This document shows, one piece after another, positions 17,491-25,772 of a stretch of DNA of 64,000 nucleotides. The notes under the pieces were generated by a model. It did no database searches. It was not told the origin of the DNA and saw nothing but the letters and a program-made list of their open reading frames with translations. A program made the translations under genes and the position numbers. The stretch is from contig OZ244119.1 in assembly GCA_965215755.1 (NCBI GenBank), forward strand, positions 744,001 through 808,000, in the 5' to 3' direction. Each line of letters starts with the position of its first letter. Position 1 is the stretch's first letter. Source of the DNA: Tectiglobus sp965215755 (lineage in GTDB: Bacteria; Pseudomonadota; Alphaproteobacteria; Rhizobiales; Hyphomicrobiaceae).

Positions 17491-17550
17491 GCACTCGGCA
17501 AACACCGCGTAGCGTTCGCCATTGAAGAAACTGTACCAAGTAAGCACACC

Positions 17551-17602
17551 GGGCAGGCGCACGTCGCAATTCGACTGCTGTCAGATTGTCGATTGCCTGC
17601 CC
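17551..17602. repeat. Inverted repeat with long loop between convergent genes
   Basis: GGGCAGGC (17551-17558) and GCCTGCCC (17595-17602) are perfect inverted copies separated by 36 bases. They sit between the stops of the ketopantoate reductase-like gene and the DUF3291 gene. No T-run follows, so a terminator function is uncertain. Confidence 0.4.
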
Positions 17603-17613
17603 TTGCATATGCG

Positions 17614-18072
17614 TTAGCCATCCAGCGTTTTTGCGAATTCCCAGCCGAATGCAAAGCCGGTGTCACCAGCTGTGTTGAGGCTGTCGAACCGCTGCATGGC
17701 CTCATCAATCGTTGGACGGTGGCCTACTGGAATTTGCCAGAGAACCATGCGAATGCCCTGCTTGGGGGCAAACCACTCAGTGCTGCGGTCAAGGAAACGG
17801 CGATGCAACGTTTGCCAGACAAATTGCTCCAAACTTGCCAGGTCGCTCCAAACCGACAGTGTCGACGCCCGACGTGGATTGCCACCCAGTGCGCCAACAG
17901 GATCGCACTGCGCTGCCTCCATCTCCTCATCGGGCATGCGCCAGATGAAACCGGGGCTGCGTGCCGCAATGGCATTCACATCATCAAGTGCTTCGACGAA
18001 ATCTGCTACGCGCGGATCATTCCAATCGTAACGAAGTAGGCCTGTATTGAACTCAGCTAGGTGGAAACTCAT
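17614..18072 (-). CDS. DUF3291 family protein
   Basis: A 152-residue cytoplasmic protein matching DUF3291, a ferredoxin-like alpha/beta barrel family related to dimeric monooxygenase-like proteins. Signature stretches are LAEFNTGLLRYDWNDPRVADF, ARSPGFIWRM, TLSVWSDLASLEQFVW and MVLWQIPVGHRPTIDEAM. The middle SVWSDLASLEQFVWQTLH segment is the family's most conserved part. The function of the family is unknown. It is convergent with the upstream neighbour and 201 bases downstream of the diguanylate cyclase gene on the same strand. Confidence 0.85.
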   Translation of the reverse strand: MSFHLAEFNTGLLRYDWNDPRVADFVEALDDVNAIAARSPGFIWRMPDEEMEAAQCDPVGALGGNPRRASTLSVWSDLASLEQFVWQTLHRRFLDRSTEWFAPKQGIRMVLWQIPVGHRPTIDEAMQRFDSLNTAGDTGFAFGWEFAKTLDG

Positions 18073-18273
18073 CTGCTACACCGGATCTGAATTAATGCTT
18101 CTGTCGAGCGTGGTCCCACCGTCCTTGTTGAGGAAGCATGCCACACTGCAATGGATTGGTCTCGGTATCTCTGTGAGACAACGCATTCATGCAATCGATT
18201 GACCCGCCGATAGATGGGTGAATGGATGGCCATCCACAATTGCTATTTGCATTTGATGGATTTGCTTGAGGGA

Positions 18274-19824
18274 TCAAGTCTTCACGCAGTTGCGCCCATC
18301 ATCTTTGGCTCGGTACAGCGCGGCGTCAGCTGCTGAAATCAAAGCTTGTGGATCACTGCATGCGTCGGACAACGTCGCCAGGCCGATCGAGACCGACACG
18401 CTTGGCAGTGTGTGTTCACCATAGCGGATCTTGAGCGCCTCAACTGAGGACCGAAGTTCTTCCGCACGTTGGCAAGCGGTTTCAATATCTGTTTCGGGAA
18501 GCAGGATCACGAACTCCTCGCCACCGAACCGGCAGTTGATCTCATCCGCATTGAATATTTTGCGCATCAATTCGCCGAGAGAACGAAGAACGGCATCTCC
18601 GGCATCGTGGCCGTGGTTATCGTTGAATCGCTTGAAGTGATCTGCATCGAACGACAGAAGGCTCAATGGCTTGTCTCGCTTGACCGAGCGGCCGATCTCG
18701 CTCCGGAGTGCTTCCATCAAGTACCGCCGGTTGTACAGCCCCGTCAGAGGGTCTCGGATTGACTGGTCACGGAGCTGGTCTCTCAATTTGACGTTGGCAA
18801 CCGCTAGACTGATTTGCTCGGCACATTGAATGGCAAACGCGCGCATGTCGTAGATCGAGCCAAAATCAGCGGCCTCCGGATGTGATTGACAGGCCATCAG
18901 CTTCACATGGAGAAGCCCGACGGTATCGCCGTGCGCCACTATCGGGATGCAGAAGTAGCCACTCCACTCGGCCTCCTGGTCCTGTTCGTCGACATGACCA
19001 CAAACGAACTCAACCTCGTCAGTGCCGTAGATATATGACCGACCACGACGCAGACTCCAACAGTCATCCGCATGAATGTGATCAAGCGCTGACGATTCAC
19101 CCCAATGGCAAACGCCGTCGAGCACATCACGCGAATTGCTGTAGATATAGAGTTCGCCGCCAGTTCCCGGCAACATGCGCATCATGTGTGCTGTCACGAC
19201 ATTGTAGAGTTCGTCCAGCGACTTGCAGGACTGCAGCCACTCGCCGAGGCGAGATAACATGTGGATCTGCTTCTGCCGACGTTGCTCAGTGGCCAATGCG
19301 AGTTGCGACTGTGATTGGGCGACCTCGGCAGTTTGCTTGGCCTCTTCGAGATCCAAAACGAGCTTGCGCGCCTCGGTCACATCAGTGAATGTCACCACAT
19401 GACCACCTTGCGGCATTGGACGCGCCGTGATGGCAACAATCCGGCCAGACCTGAGATACCGATCAAAGCTGAACGATTCTCCACGTTCGGTTGCCAGCGT
19501 AATTTCATCAGCTGACTTTGATGACCTCTCCCCGCGTCCTTCACACCGGCGAACAAACTCCTTGCGATCCATACCGACCGCTAGATCGGTTTCGCGCAGT
19601 TCGAGAACACTGCGCAGCCGCTCGTTGAAAAATGCACACTTGTCATCAGGCCCCCAAACCAAAATACCCTGTTCCATCGCGTCAATAATGGCTTTGCGGA
19701 TTGGATCGCTCTGCCCGCCACCTTTTGTGGTCTTCCGGCGCGAATGCTGGCTCAGTTTTACGGCCTTCTGGCTGCACTTTTCAGGGCTGAAGGCGCTTGC
19801 CTGTGATTTGCTCATCTTACTCAT
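18274..19824 (-). CDS. PAS-GAF-GGDEF diguanylate cyclase
   Basis: A 516-residue cytoplasmic enzyme predicted to make cyclic di-GMP. A basic tail (1-38) leads into a PAS domain (about 40-155, ending VVTFTDVTEA). A short coiled coil (155-195), a GAF domain (about 195-345) and a GGDEF domain (350-515) follow. The active-site motif is intact as GGEEF at 434-438. The usual inhibitory RxxD five residues upstream is replaced by N-A-D-E, so product inhibition at the I-site is probably lost. No membrane segment is present, so the signals sensed are intracellular. The gene ends CVKT with no obvious terminator. Confidence 0.92.
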   Translation of the reverse strand: MSKMSKSQASAFSPEKCSQKAVKLSQHSRRKTTKGGGQSDPIRKAIIDAMEQGILVWGPDDKCAFFNERLRSVLELRETDLAVGMDRKEFVRRCEGRGERSSKSADEITLATERGESFSFDRYLRSGRIVAITARPMPQGGHVVTFTDVTEARKLVLDLEEAKQTAEVAQSQSQLALATEQRRQKQIHMLSRLGEWLQSCKSLDELYNVVTAHMMRMLPGTGGELYIYSNSRDVLDGVCHWGESSALDHIHADDCWSLRRGRSYIYGTDEVEFVCGHVDEQDQEAEWSGYFCIPIVAHGDTVGLLHVKLMACQSHPEAADFGSIYDMRAFAIQCAEQISLAVANVKLRDQLRDQSIRDPLTGLYNRRYLMEALRSEIGRSVKRDKPLSLLSFDADHFKRFNDNHGHDAGDAVLRSLGELMRKIFNADEINCRFGGEEFVILLPETDIETACQRAEELRSSVEALKIRYGEHTLPSVSVSIGLATLSDACSDPQALISAADAALYRAKDDGRNCVKT

Positions 19825-20075
19825 TCACCAACATAAATTTCCGGACGAGGTTCCGGACAAGATACTCAGCCTATACTGATGATGTTTCGATCGCGTTAGC
19901 GAAGCATTTACCCGGCTCCAACCTTGATTGAGCAACGGTTGCGATCTGAACGGTTTTGGGACGACAAGAGGGTTTGGGATGACTTTTGTCGCCCAACGCA
20001 ACCGGCCTGCGTGAACCAAGACAGCCGATTGAGCGACTTATCATCGAATGGCTCTAACAACCCCTGGTTCACTCA

Positions 20076-20741
20076 ATGCAAAGATCACCGTTTTTGACCA
20101 CCTTTGCTGTCGCCTGGATTGCTGGCACTTTCAGCGTCGCGACTGCCCCGACCGCGACTGCCAAGATGAAAACCGTCTATTTGAAGAAACACTCGATGGT
20201 TCGCATCATCTGGACCGGCAAGATTGCCAAACCGATGGCGCGACAGCTGAATCAACAGATCCGCAAATGGCATGCATCGGCACAAAACGGCTTCGAACTA
20301 CTGCTCAACTCCAGGGGCGGCCACATGAGTGAGGGCCGAAGAGTGATCCGGCTGCTTCGTCAACTCAAGCAGACACGAAGCCTCAAAACCGTTGTGCGGC
20401 CTGGTCATATCTGCGGCTCGAGTTGTATTCCGATCTTCCTTCAGGGCGAGCAACGCTCGGCCAGTGCATCAACGCTTTGGCTACTCCACGAAGTCAGCAA
20501 GACAGATAAAAAGTCAAAGAAGTTGATCGCCCTTCGCCCCGCGAAGACCCAACAGTATTTTAAAGAGTACTTTTTACCGGCCGGTGTGCCGCAATCGTGG
20601 ATCGACATGATTACCCGCAAGATCCGAGGCAAGGACCTTTGGTGGACGGGCCGACAGATCTATCAGTCCGGCTCTCATTTCATAACGAACCGTCTCGGCA
20701 ACACACGCGTCCGCAAGGTCTTTCCACCAACTGGTTCTTGA
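20076..20741 (+). CDS. Exported ClpP-fold (COG3904-like) protein
   Basis: A 221-residue protein with a signal peptide (about residues 1-29). Its core looks like the ClpP/crotonase fold of periplasmic COG3904-type proteins: LLLNSRGGHMSEGRRVI (residues 75-91) corresponds to the oxyanion strand and helix. CGSSC (113-117) places S115 as candidate nucleophile between two cysteines, and H138 in LLHEV is the candidate base. The two cysteines could form a disulfide next to the active serine. Substrate and partners are unknown. The gene is divergent from the diguanylate cyclase gene across about 250 bases that contain direct and inverted repeats. Confidence 0.7.
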   Translation: MQRSPFLTTFAVAWIAGTFSVATAPTATAKMKTVYLKKHSMVRIIWTGKIAKPMARQLNQQIRKWHASAQNGFELLLNSRGGHMSEGRRVIRLLRQLKQTRSLKTVVRPGHICGSSCIPIFLQGEQRSASASTLWLLHEVSKTDKKSKKLIALRPAKTQQYFKEYFLPAGVPQSWIDMITRKIRGKDLWWTGRQIYQSGSHFITNRLGNTRVRKVFPPTGS

Positions 20742-21328
20742 TTGGTAGCAATTGATCTTAGGGGACCAGTTCGCTCCGCTCTTAGATTGGCTGACAGTTT
20801 GGACAGAGCCAACCGGAGACAGCTCCGCCTTGGGTCTTGCTTGAGATCCAGGAATGCTCAAAGCATGACCAACATTGTCCTGGGCACATGTACGCCACGT
20901 ACTGTTTCCGCGTGGAATCGACGCAAGACATGTTAAGCACACGACATTGGCAGCTGGAATCTATTCTTGAGTATTATTCGCCAATTCTTGAAAACATCCG
21001 AGTTGCATCAACATATACTATTTCCAGATATCTATCTTCAGTCGTGAGTAGGCTCAATATTCTCTTTCTATTCGGTGCAAATCACTCAACGGGTAAATCC
21101 TATTGCAAACACTCACCTCGCAAAGAATTCGTCTGAAGTGCTGAAGATGATCTCATTTTTTCTATGAATTCCGCATAGGAACCTTTTGTTAACTATAAGT
21201 TTTTTGTCACATCGAACATCACTTAACATTGTGTCAATCGCCCTCGCTGGGCTGGGTGCACAAACAATTCCGAAGAGAATTCCCCGGCCCAATTGGCCGC
21301 CCACTTAAGTCCGGGCGGAGCAAATCAA
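20742..21328. other. AT-richer intergenic stretch with no supported gene
   Basis: Nearly 590 bases without a convincing gene. A 99-codon frame at 20837-21136 has no ribosome binding site and no recognisable product. The last 150 bases are AT-rich (around 21180-21230) and probably hold the promoter of the M15 peptidase gene. At 21223-21237 the sequence TTAA-N7-TCAA is one base from the CtrA consensus. No terminator hairpin is evident after the ClpP-like gene. Confidence 0.5.
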
Positions 21329-22087
21329 ATGAGCATGGGGCTAGTTATGGGTTGTTCTATCGTTTTACCGCGCATTCGAAAACGCGGACACCATTGGCGT
21401 TTAGCACAGGTGATCGCGGCAATCGTTGCTCTCGCCTTCACGTTGCCCGGCACTGCCAGTGCCGATTCCGCTGAGGGCGGCGCCACGATGGAGTGGCGAA
21501 AGGGCAGCGTGAACTTCAGGGTTTACGGTCCTTCAGTTAGCAGGTCTGTCGCAAAGAAGCTGCGCAAGAAGATCAAAAAGACCAATCTGGGTGGACTACG
21601 CAAAAAGCGCCGCACTAAGAGGGCGACAGCAGCGAGGACAGGGAAGAATTCTCGCAAGGCACGAAGCCGGTCACGGGCCAAGAGCCGGCGCGTACGCGTG
21701 GCCAGCCTTGGAAACTCGTTCAAGCTCGCAGTTGCAGCTCGAAAGGGTGGACAGGCGAAAAAGCCCAAGAGCATCACGGGTGGTGCACGCGGCGTAACGT
21801 GGGTCGCGAACAAAGGTTGTCTTAACGGCCGCCTGAAGTCTGCAATCTATCATGTAGCCAGAACTTACGGCCGTGTGCGCGTGAACTCGACCTGCCGCAG
21901 CCGCAGACATAACCGTCGGGTTGGTGGCGCGCGGAAATCACATCACTTGACTGGAAACGCCGCTGACATCCGGATTTGGGGTAATGTCCGTGCAGCTGCC
22001 CGGTATCTTCGCTCGATTGCCGGTGGTTACAAGCACTATGGCGGTGGCCTTTTCCACATCGACACGGGCCCGCGCCGCAGCTGGTGA
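21329..22087 (+). CDS. Exported M15-type peptidase with basic linker
   Basis: A 252-residue protein. Residues 1-46 contain a basic n-region and a hydrophobic segment (AQVIAAIVALAFTLPGTASA), acting as signal peptide. Residues 70-125 are extremely Arg/Lys-rich (RKKRRTKRATAARTGKNSRK). The C-terminal domain (155-252) is a peptidase M15 (D-Ala-D-Ala carboxypeptidase-like) module. Its zinc ligands are H206 and D213 in SHHLTGNAADI and H243 in GLFHIDTGP. It probably cuts peptidoglycan cross-links or stem peptides. The basic linker may bind anionic cell-wall polymers, which is inference. I chose the ATG at 21329 because GGAG lies just upstream; the frame opens at a TTG at 21293. Confidence 0.8.
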   Translation: MSMGLVMGCSIVLPRIRKRGHHWRLAQVIAAIVALAFTLPGTASADSAEGGATMEWRKGSVNFRVYGPSVSRSVAKKLRKKIKKTNLGGLRKKRRTKRATAARTGKNSRKARSRSRAKSRRVRVASLGNSFKLAVAARKGGQAKKPKSITGGARGVTWVANKGCLNGRLKSAIYHVARTYGRVRVNSTCRSRRHNRRVGGARKSHHLTGNAADIRIWGNVRAAARYLRSIAGGYKHYGGGLFHIDTGPRRSW

Positions 22088-22104
22088 CAACCACTCCCGA
22101 CTTT

Positions 22105-22389
22105 TCATATGGCAGGCATTCGAACGGGGCGCATCGCGCCCTGTTCAGCGTTAGGGCCGTGGCGCCCGTGAGCTGCGAGAAACTCGTGGCCGGCAGATGT
22201 CACTTCAACCATTGCTTCCTGACCAGGAGCAAACTTTCTGGTTAGGAAACCGCGATCAATCGCATCTTCCCAGACCGTCAATCGCGGACATGACGTGCGC
22301 CAGACATCGAGCACCTCCCGATACGACCTGTGTTCACGAGCGACCCATTCGACGAGGTCCAGAACGAGTGGGTCAAGTTCATCATCCAT
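22105..22389 (-). CDS. Small hypothetical protein, winged-helix-like
   Basis: A 94-residue acidic cytoplasmic protein starting MDDELDPLVLDLVEWVAREH. It has three helical stretches, a TVWEDAIDRGFLTRK segment and a VEVTSAGHEFLAAHG end. The VTxAGxxFL ending is what one sees in winged-helix and MarR-like folds. I recall similar small proteins as conserved hypotheticals in alphaproteobacteria, but no function is known. GAGGAG just upstream of the ATG at 22389 decides the start; the frame is open 21 codons further. It lies 63 bases downstream of the TSUP permease gene on the same strand and may share its transcript. Confidence 0.7.
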   Translation of the reverse strand: MDDELDPLVLDLVEWVAREHRSYREVLDVWRTSCPRLTVWEDAIDRGFLTRKFAPGQEAMVEVTSAGHEFLAAHGRHGPNAEQGAMRPVRMPAI

Positions 22390-22452
22390 TGTCTTCTCCT
22401 CAGCGGCCCAAAAGCCTGAAGTCTTGCGTCTACAATCACCTGCTCTGCTCAT

Positions 22453-23205
22453 TCATGCATTTGGCGCCAAGATCATGAGGTAGCTCCCGTAAAGCAGATA
22501 ATAGCTGCCAATTGCGACGATCAATCCATTGGCCCAGGCCCTAAACTGCGCGTCTGACATTGCCTCCAGGGTACGCCTTGCCAGCATTGTCCCAAGCATA
22601 GCAGCCATCACCGCAATCGCAGCAAGAGCAAAATCGATTTGGGCTGCCTGATCGATAATGGCTCCAAAGTAGAACAGCTTCACGCCATGCCCGAAGAGCT
22701 GGCACATGCCTTTCGAGGCGATGATCCGACGTCTGTCCATGTCACCGCCGAGAAAAAACGAATCCAGCAGTGGACCAGCCACACCGGTCAACAGCATCAG
22801 CGACATGCAACCAACACCATAAATCACACCCTGCTGCGCACTCGCGGGATTGGGCTTCAGGCGCGCCGGCATTGCCTTCACCATGAATGGCGTTAGACCA
22901 AGAAAAATCAATGCTGTGGCGACGTCGGGGACGTAGCGGAAGTATGACCAGACCGTCAGCGCGATAAGGCAGCCTGAGATGTAGGCAATGACCGTTGGCC
23001 ATCGGACATGCTGCCACCACAGGATAGCTCGCCAGCCGTTGGAAGCCATTTGCGTTATGGCATGGAGGACCATAGCGGCAGGGACAGGCATGAAAAGGAG
23101 AAGCGCGCCAACGAGTACTATGCCACCGGCCATGCCGAAGACACCTGACAAGAAAGATGTTCCGACGATCACGACCGCAAGTGCGAGGACGGCGATTGGT
23201 GTCAT
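22453..23205 (-). CDS. TSUP (TauE/SafE) family membrane permease
   Basis: A 250-residue inner-membrane protein with about eight hydrophobic segments in two repeats. It is typical of the TSUP family, which moves sulfite, sulfoacetate or other organic anions. Family signatures are FLSGVFGMAGGIVLVGALL in the first repeat and MLLTGVAGPLLDSFFLGG in the second. The substrate is not readable. The ATG at 23205 starts the first membrane segment (MTPIAVLALAVVIVGTSF); the frame extends 16 codons further. It is divergent from a LysR regulator 102 bases away, the usual layout for a transporter and its regulator. Confidence 0.85.
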   Translation of the reverse strand: MTPIAVLALAVVIVGTSFLSGVFGMAGGIVLVGALLLFMPVPAAMVLHAITQMASNGWRAILWWQHVRWPTVIAYISGCLIALTVWSYFRYVPDVATALIFLGLTPFMVKAMPARLKPNPASAQQGVIYGVGCMSLMLLTGVAGPLLDSFFLGGDMDRRRIIASKGMCQLFGHGVKLFYFGAIIDQAAQIDFALAAIAVMAAMLGTMLARRTLEAMSDAQFRAWANGLIVAIGSYYLLYGSYLMILAPNA

Positions 23206-23270
23206 GGCAAGTCTCCTTGCCTGAATCCTGAAGGATGTGGACGCCGGTCGCAAACTGAGTTATTTCACTC

Positions 23271-23299
23271 TGACCATTAATTTATTTAATGCTTGGTCA
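23271..23299. promoter_or_regulatory. Candidate LysR operator in divergent promoter region
   Basis: TGACCA (23271-23276) and TGGTCA (23294-23299) are inverted copies. Inside them ATTAA (23276-23280) and TTAAT (23286-23290) are inverted around AT-rich DNA. The element ends just ahead of the LysR ATG at 23308, a position suited to autoregulation and control of the divergent permease. Confidence 0.4.
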
Positions 23300-23307
23300 A
23301 ATCCTCG

Positions 23308-24198
23308 ATGCGGCAGCTACCCTTCTTAAATGGTATTCGTGCGTTCGAATCTTCTGCACGTCTTGGTAGTTTCAAAGCAGCGGCGGAGGAACTGCATGTC
23401 ACGCCAGCGGCGATCAGCCGGATGGTCCGACTGCTGGAGGAGCGACTTGGTGTCGAGCTCTTTGAACGCCAGCCGAACCGGCTCGTTGTTACGTCGGCAG
23501 GGCACGCCTATCAAACTGGCTTAACTCCACTGCTCGACTCGATCGCAAACCTTACAGTTCGGGTGCAATCGATGGCGGGTTCGGGCGTACTGACCATCGG
23601 CGTCGGCCCGACATTTGCGACGCGGTGGCTGATCCCACGCCTGCCGCTGTTCCAGCGTGTTGCACCTGATGTCGAGCTGCGCTTTGCAACTGGTGGCGCT
23701 GCTGCTCCGTTCCGCGAGGACTGGACATGTGGAATTGAGCAGGGCTTTGGGGAATTTCCTGGATACGTGTCACACGCGATGTTCTCTGCCGATCTCACTC
23801 CAGTGTGCACGCCCAAATTAGCCAAGAAGATTCGCAACTTGAAAAGCCTGCGCGGCCAACCGCTGCTACGGGTTCATCATTCACCGGGTGACTGGCAACA
23901 TTGGCTAAATGCAGTGGGCTTAGGTGATCTGGAAGCCAAGGGACCAGAGTTTGAGTTCTACGGCCAAGCTCTGCAGGCAGCAGTCGATGGTGTTGGGATT
24001 GCGCTCGGGGTTCGGCCCTATATTGATGACGATCTGAGCGCTGGCCGCCTAGTCGCCCCATTCAAACAGTCGGTCTCAAATGGCAAGCAATGGCATTTAG
24101 TCTATCGTGAAGACAGAACAAATGATCCGGCTTTCATGGCTTTTCGCGACTGGATCCTTGATCAAGCCGAAGCCGCCGCTGGTTCAGTCGAGAGCTAG
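23308..24198 (+). CDS. LysR family transcriptional regulator (GcvA-like)
   Basis: A 296-residue regulator. The N-terminal winged HTH (residues 1-60) starts RQLPFLNGIRAFESSARLGS and contains the recognition-helix stretch LHVTPAAISRMVRLLEERLG. The effector domain (90-290) has the GcvA-type order with TIGVGPTFATRWLIPRL and a late GVGIALGVRPYIDDDL. It probably controls the divergent TSUP permease gene and itself. Its 3' end overlaps the convergent fmt gene by 15 bases. The ATG at 23308 is preferred over a TTG five codons upstream. Confidence 0.92.
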   Translation: MRQLPFLNGIRAFESSARLGSFKAAAEELHVTPAAISRMVRLLEERLGVELFERQPNRLVVTSAGHAYQTGLTPLLDSIANLTVRVQSMAGSGVLTIGVGPTFATRWLIPRLPLFQRVAPDVELRFATGGAAAPFREDWTCGIEQGFGEFPGYVSHAMFSADLTPVCTPKLAKKIRNLKSLRGQPLLRVHHSPGDWQHWLNAVGLGDLEAKGPEFEFYGQALQAAVDGVGIALGVRPYIDDDLSAGRLVAPFKQSVSNGKQWHLVYREDRTNDPAFMAFRDWILDQAEAAAGSVES

Positions 24199-25125
24199 CC
24201 CGGGCGTGAGTTGGTAGCCACGCTGGAATTCGTCCACCTGCATGGCACGCTTGCCAGCTCTCTGTAATTCTATCAAGCGGATACTTCCTTCACCACAAGC
24301 AATAGCCAAGCGATCGTCGAGTATCTCTCCGGGCTTTCCGTTTGATGCATTTGTATCTGAAATGATTTCTGACCGCAGGACCTTCACGCGGTCTTCCTTG
24401 GCATCCTTAGAGATTGCGAACCAAGCACCAGGAAACGGTGACAATCCGCGAATGTGATTGTGCACATCAGAAGCCGGGCGCGAGAAATCTATCCTGGCCT
24501 CGGCTTTTTCGATCTTTGCAGCATAGGTCACACCATCAGCCGGTTGGGCCGTTTGACCGAGCGAGCCTCGCTCTAGCGCCGCCAACGCCCTGACCACCAG
24601 ACTCCCACCGCTCTGCGCGAGTTGATCATGGAGTTCGCCCGCAGTGGTGTTTGCACCGATGGGGACCACCTCCGCCAAACAAATCGGCCCGGTATCCAGC
24701 CCCTCATCCATTTGCATGACCATGGCTGCTGTTTCGGTGTCACCTGCCATAATCGCACGTTGGATCGGCGCGGCTCCCCGCCAGCGCGGGAGTTTTGAAG
24801 CATGTAGGTTTAGGCAGCCATAGGCGGGTGTGTCGAGTATGGCCTTCGGTAGAAGAAGACCATAGGCGATCACTACTGCGACATCGGCCTGATGCGACCT
24901 GAACTCTTGTTGGACTGCCTCATCTTTCAGCGATTTCGGAGTTAGCACTGGCACCCCTGCGCCTTCGGCGTACCGGTGTACCGGGGACTTCTTGACGTCC
25001 ATGCCCCGGCCTGCGCGCCGCGGGGGTTGAGAATAGACCGCAACGACGTCGTGACCTGCGCCAAGGATCTCAGCAAGAGCTGGAACCGAAAAGTCCGGCG
25101 TTCCCATAAAGATGACACGCAGCAA
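24184..25125 (-). CDS. fmt: Methionyl-tRNA formyltransferase
   Basis: A 313-residue enzyme that formylates Met-tRNAi for translation initiation. The N-terminal domain has the family start MLRVIFMGTPDFSVPALAEI, the loop QPPRRAGRGMDVKKSPV, and the catalytic motif LNLHASKLPRWRGAAPIQRA with the Asn-His pair. DEGLDTGPI supplies the conserved Asp. The C-terminal OB-fold tRNA-binding part runs from about residue 210. It lies 60 bases downstream of def, the usual functional pair since the formyl group is later removed by deformylase. It overlaps the LysR gene tail-to-tail by 15 bases. Confidence 0.96.
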   Translation of the reverse strand: MLRVIFMGTPDFSVPALAEILGAGHDVVAVYSQPPRRAGRGMDVKKSPVHRYAEGAGVPVLTPKSLKDEAVQQEFRSHQADVAVVIAYGLLLPKAILDTPAYGCLNLHASKLPRWRGAAPIQRAIMAGDTETAAMVMQMDEGLDTGPICLAEVVPIGANTTAGELHDQLAQSGGSLVVRALAALERGSLGQTAQPADGVTYAAKIEKAEARIDFSRPASDVHNHIRGLSPFPGAWFAISKDAKEDRVKVLRSEIISDTNASNGKPGEILDDRLAIACGEGSIRLIELQRAGKRAMQVDEFQRGYQLTPGLALD

Positions 25126-25185
25126 AGCTCAGTATTCCTTGATTGGTTGATGCTCTGACAACACAGAAGTTGGATGCACGATGAC

Positions 25186-25695
25186 CTAAGCGCGCGCCAA
25201 CTTCTTGAATTTCCGGATCACCATCTCCCGACGCAACCTGGACATGAAATCAACAATCAACCTACCATCGAGATGATCGATCTCGTGCTGCACGGCCGTT
25301 GCCAACAAGCCTTCCGCCTGCAGCTCCTGTTGATGGCCCTCTCGATCGATGTACTTTACTGTGACGTTTGATGGCCGCTCAATTTCAACCCGTACATCGG
25401 GGATTGATAGACATCCTTCTTCATAGACCCGCTTTTCGTCGCCCTTTGAAATAATCTCCGGATTGGCCATGCAGATCGGATGCTTTTCCTCGCTGTCTTC
25501 ATCACCGACATCGAGCACCAGGACACGTTTCGGGACTGCGACCTGGATGCCAGCCAGCCCAATACCTGGCGCGTCATACATGGTCTCCAGCATGTCATCG
25601 AACAGCTGGCGAAGTTCGTCATCAACGCGCTCGACAGGCTGAGAGACTTGCCGGAGAATGGGATCGGGGAGCGTTATTATGTCAAGTTTAGCCAT
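25186..25695 (-). CDS. def: Peptide deformylase
   Basis: A 169-residue metalloenzyme removing the N-formyl group from nascent proteins. All three motifs are present: GIGLAGIQV (motif 1), EGCLSIP with the metal-binding Cys (motif 2) and QHEIDHLDG with two His ligands and the catalytic Glu (motif 3). Length is normal for bacterial PDF. It is followed after 60 bases by fmt in the same direction. truA, which often completes this operon in related bacteria, is elsewhere in the window. Confidence 0.97.
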   Translation of the reverse strand: MAKLDIITLPDPILRQVSQPVERVDDELRQLFDDMLETMYDAPGIGLAGIQVAVPKRVLVLDVGDEDSEEKHPICMANPEIISKGDEKRVYEEGCLSIPDVRVEIERPSNVTVKYIDREGHQQELQAEGLLATAVQHEIDHLDGRLIVDFMSRLRREMVIRKFKKLARA

Positions 25696-25772
25696 GCAGC
25701 TGACATAAGCGAGGCCATGGGCACGGTCAATATTACCGTGGGCCGTGTGGCGAATAGCGATAGCATTCGCAG

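Noticed and set aside
20837..21136. 99-codon frame in the long intergenic region
   Set aside because: No Shine-Dalgarno, unusual composition and no homology I recognise.
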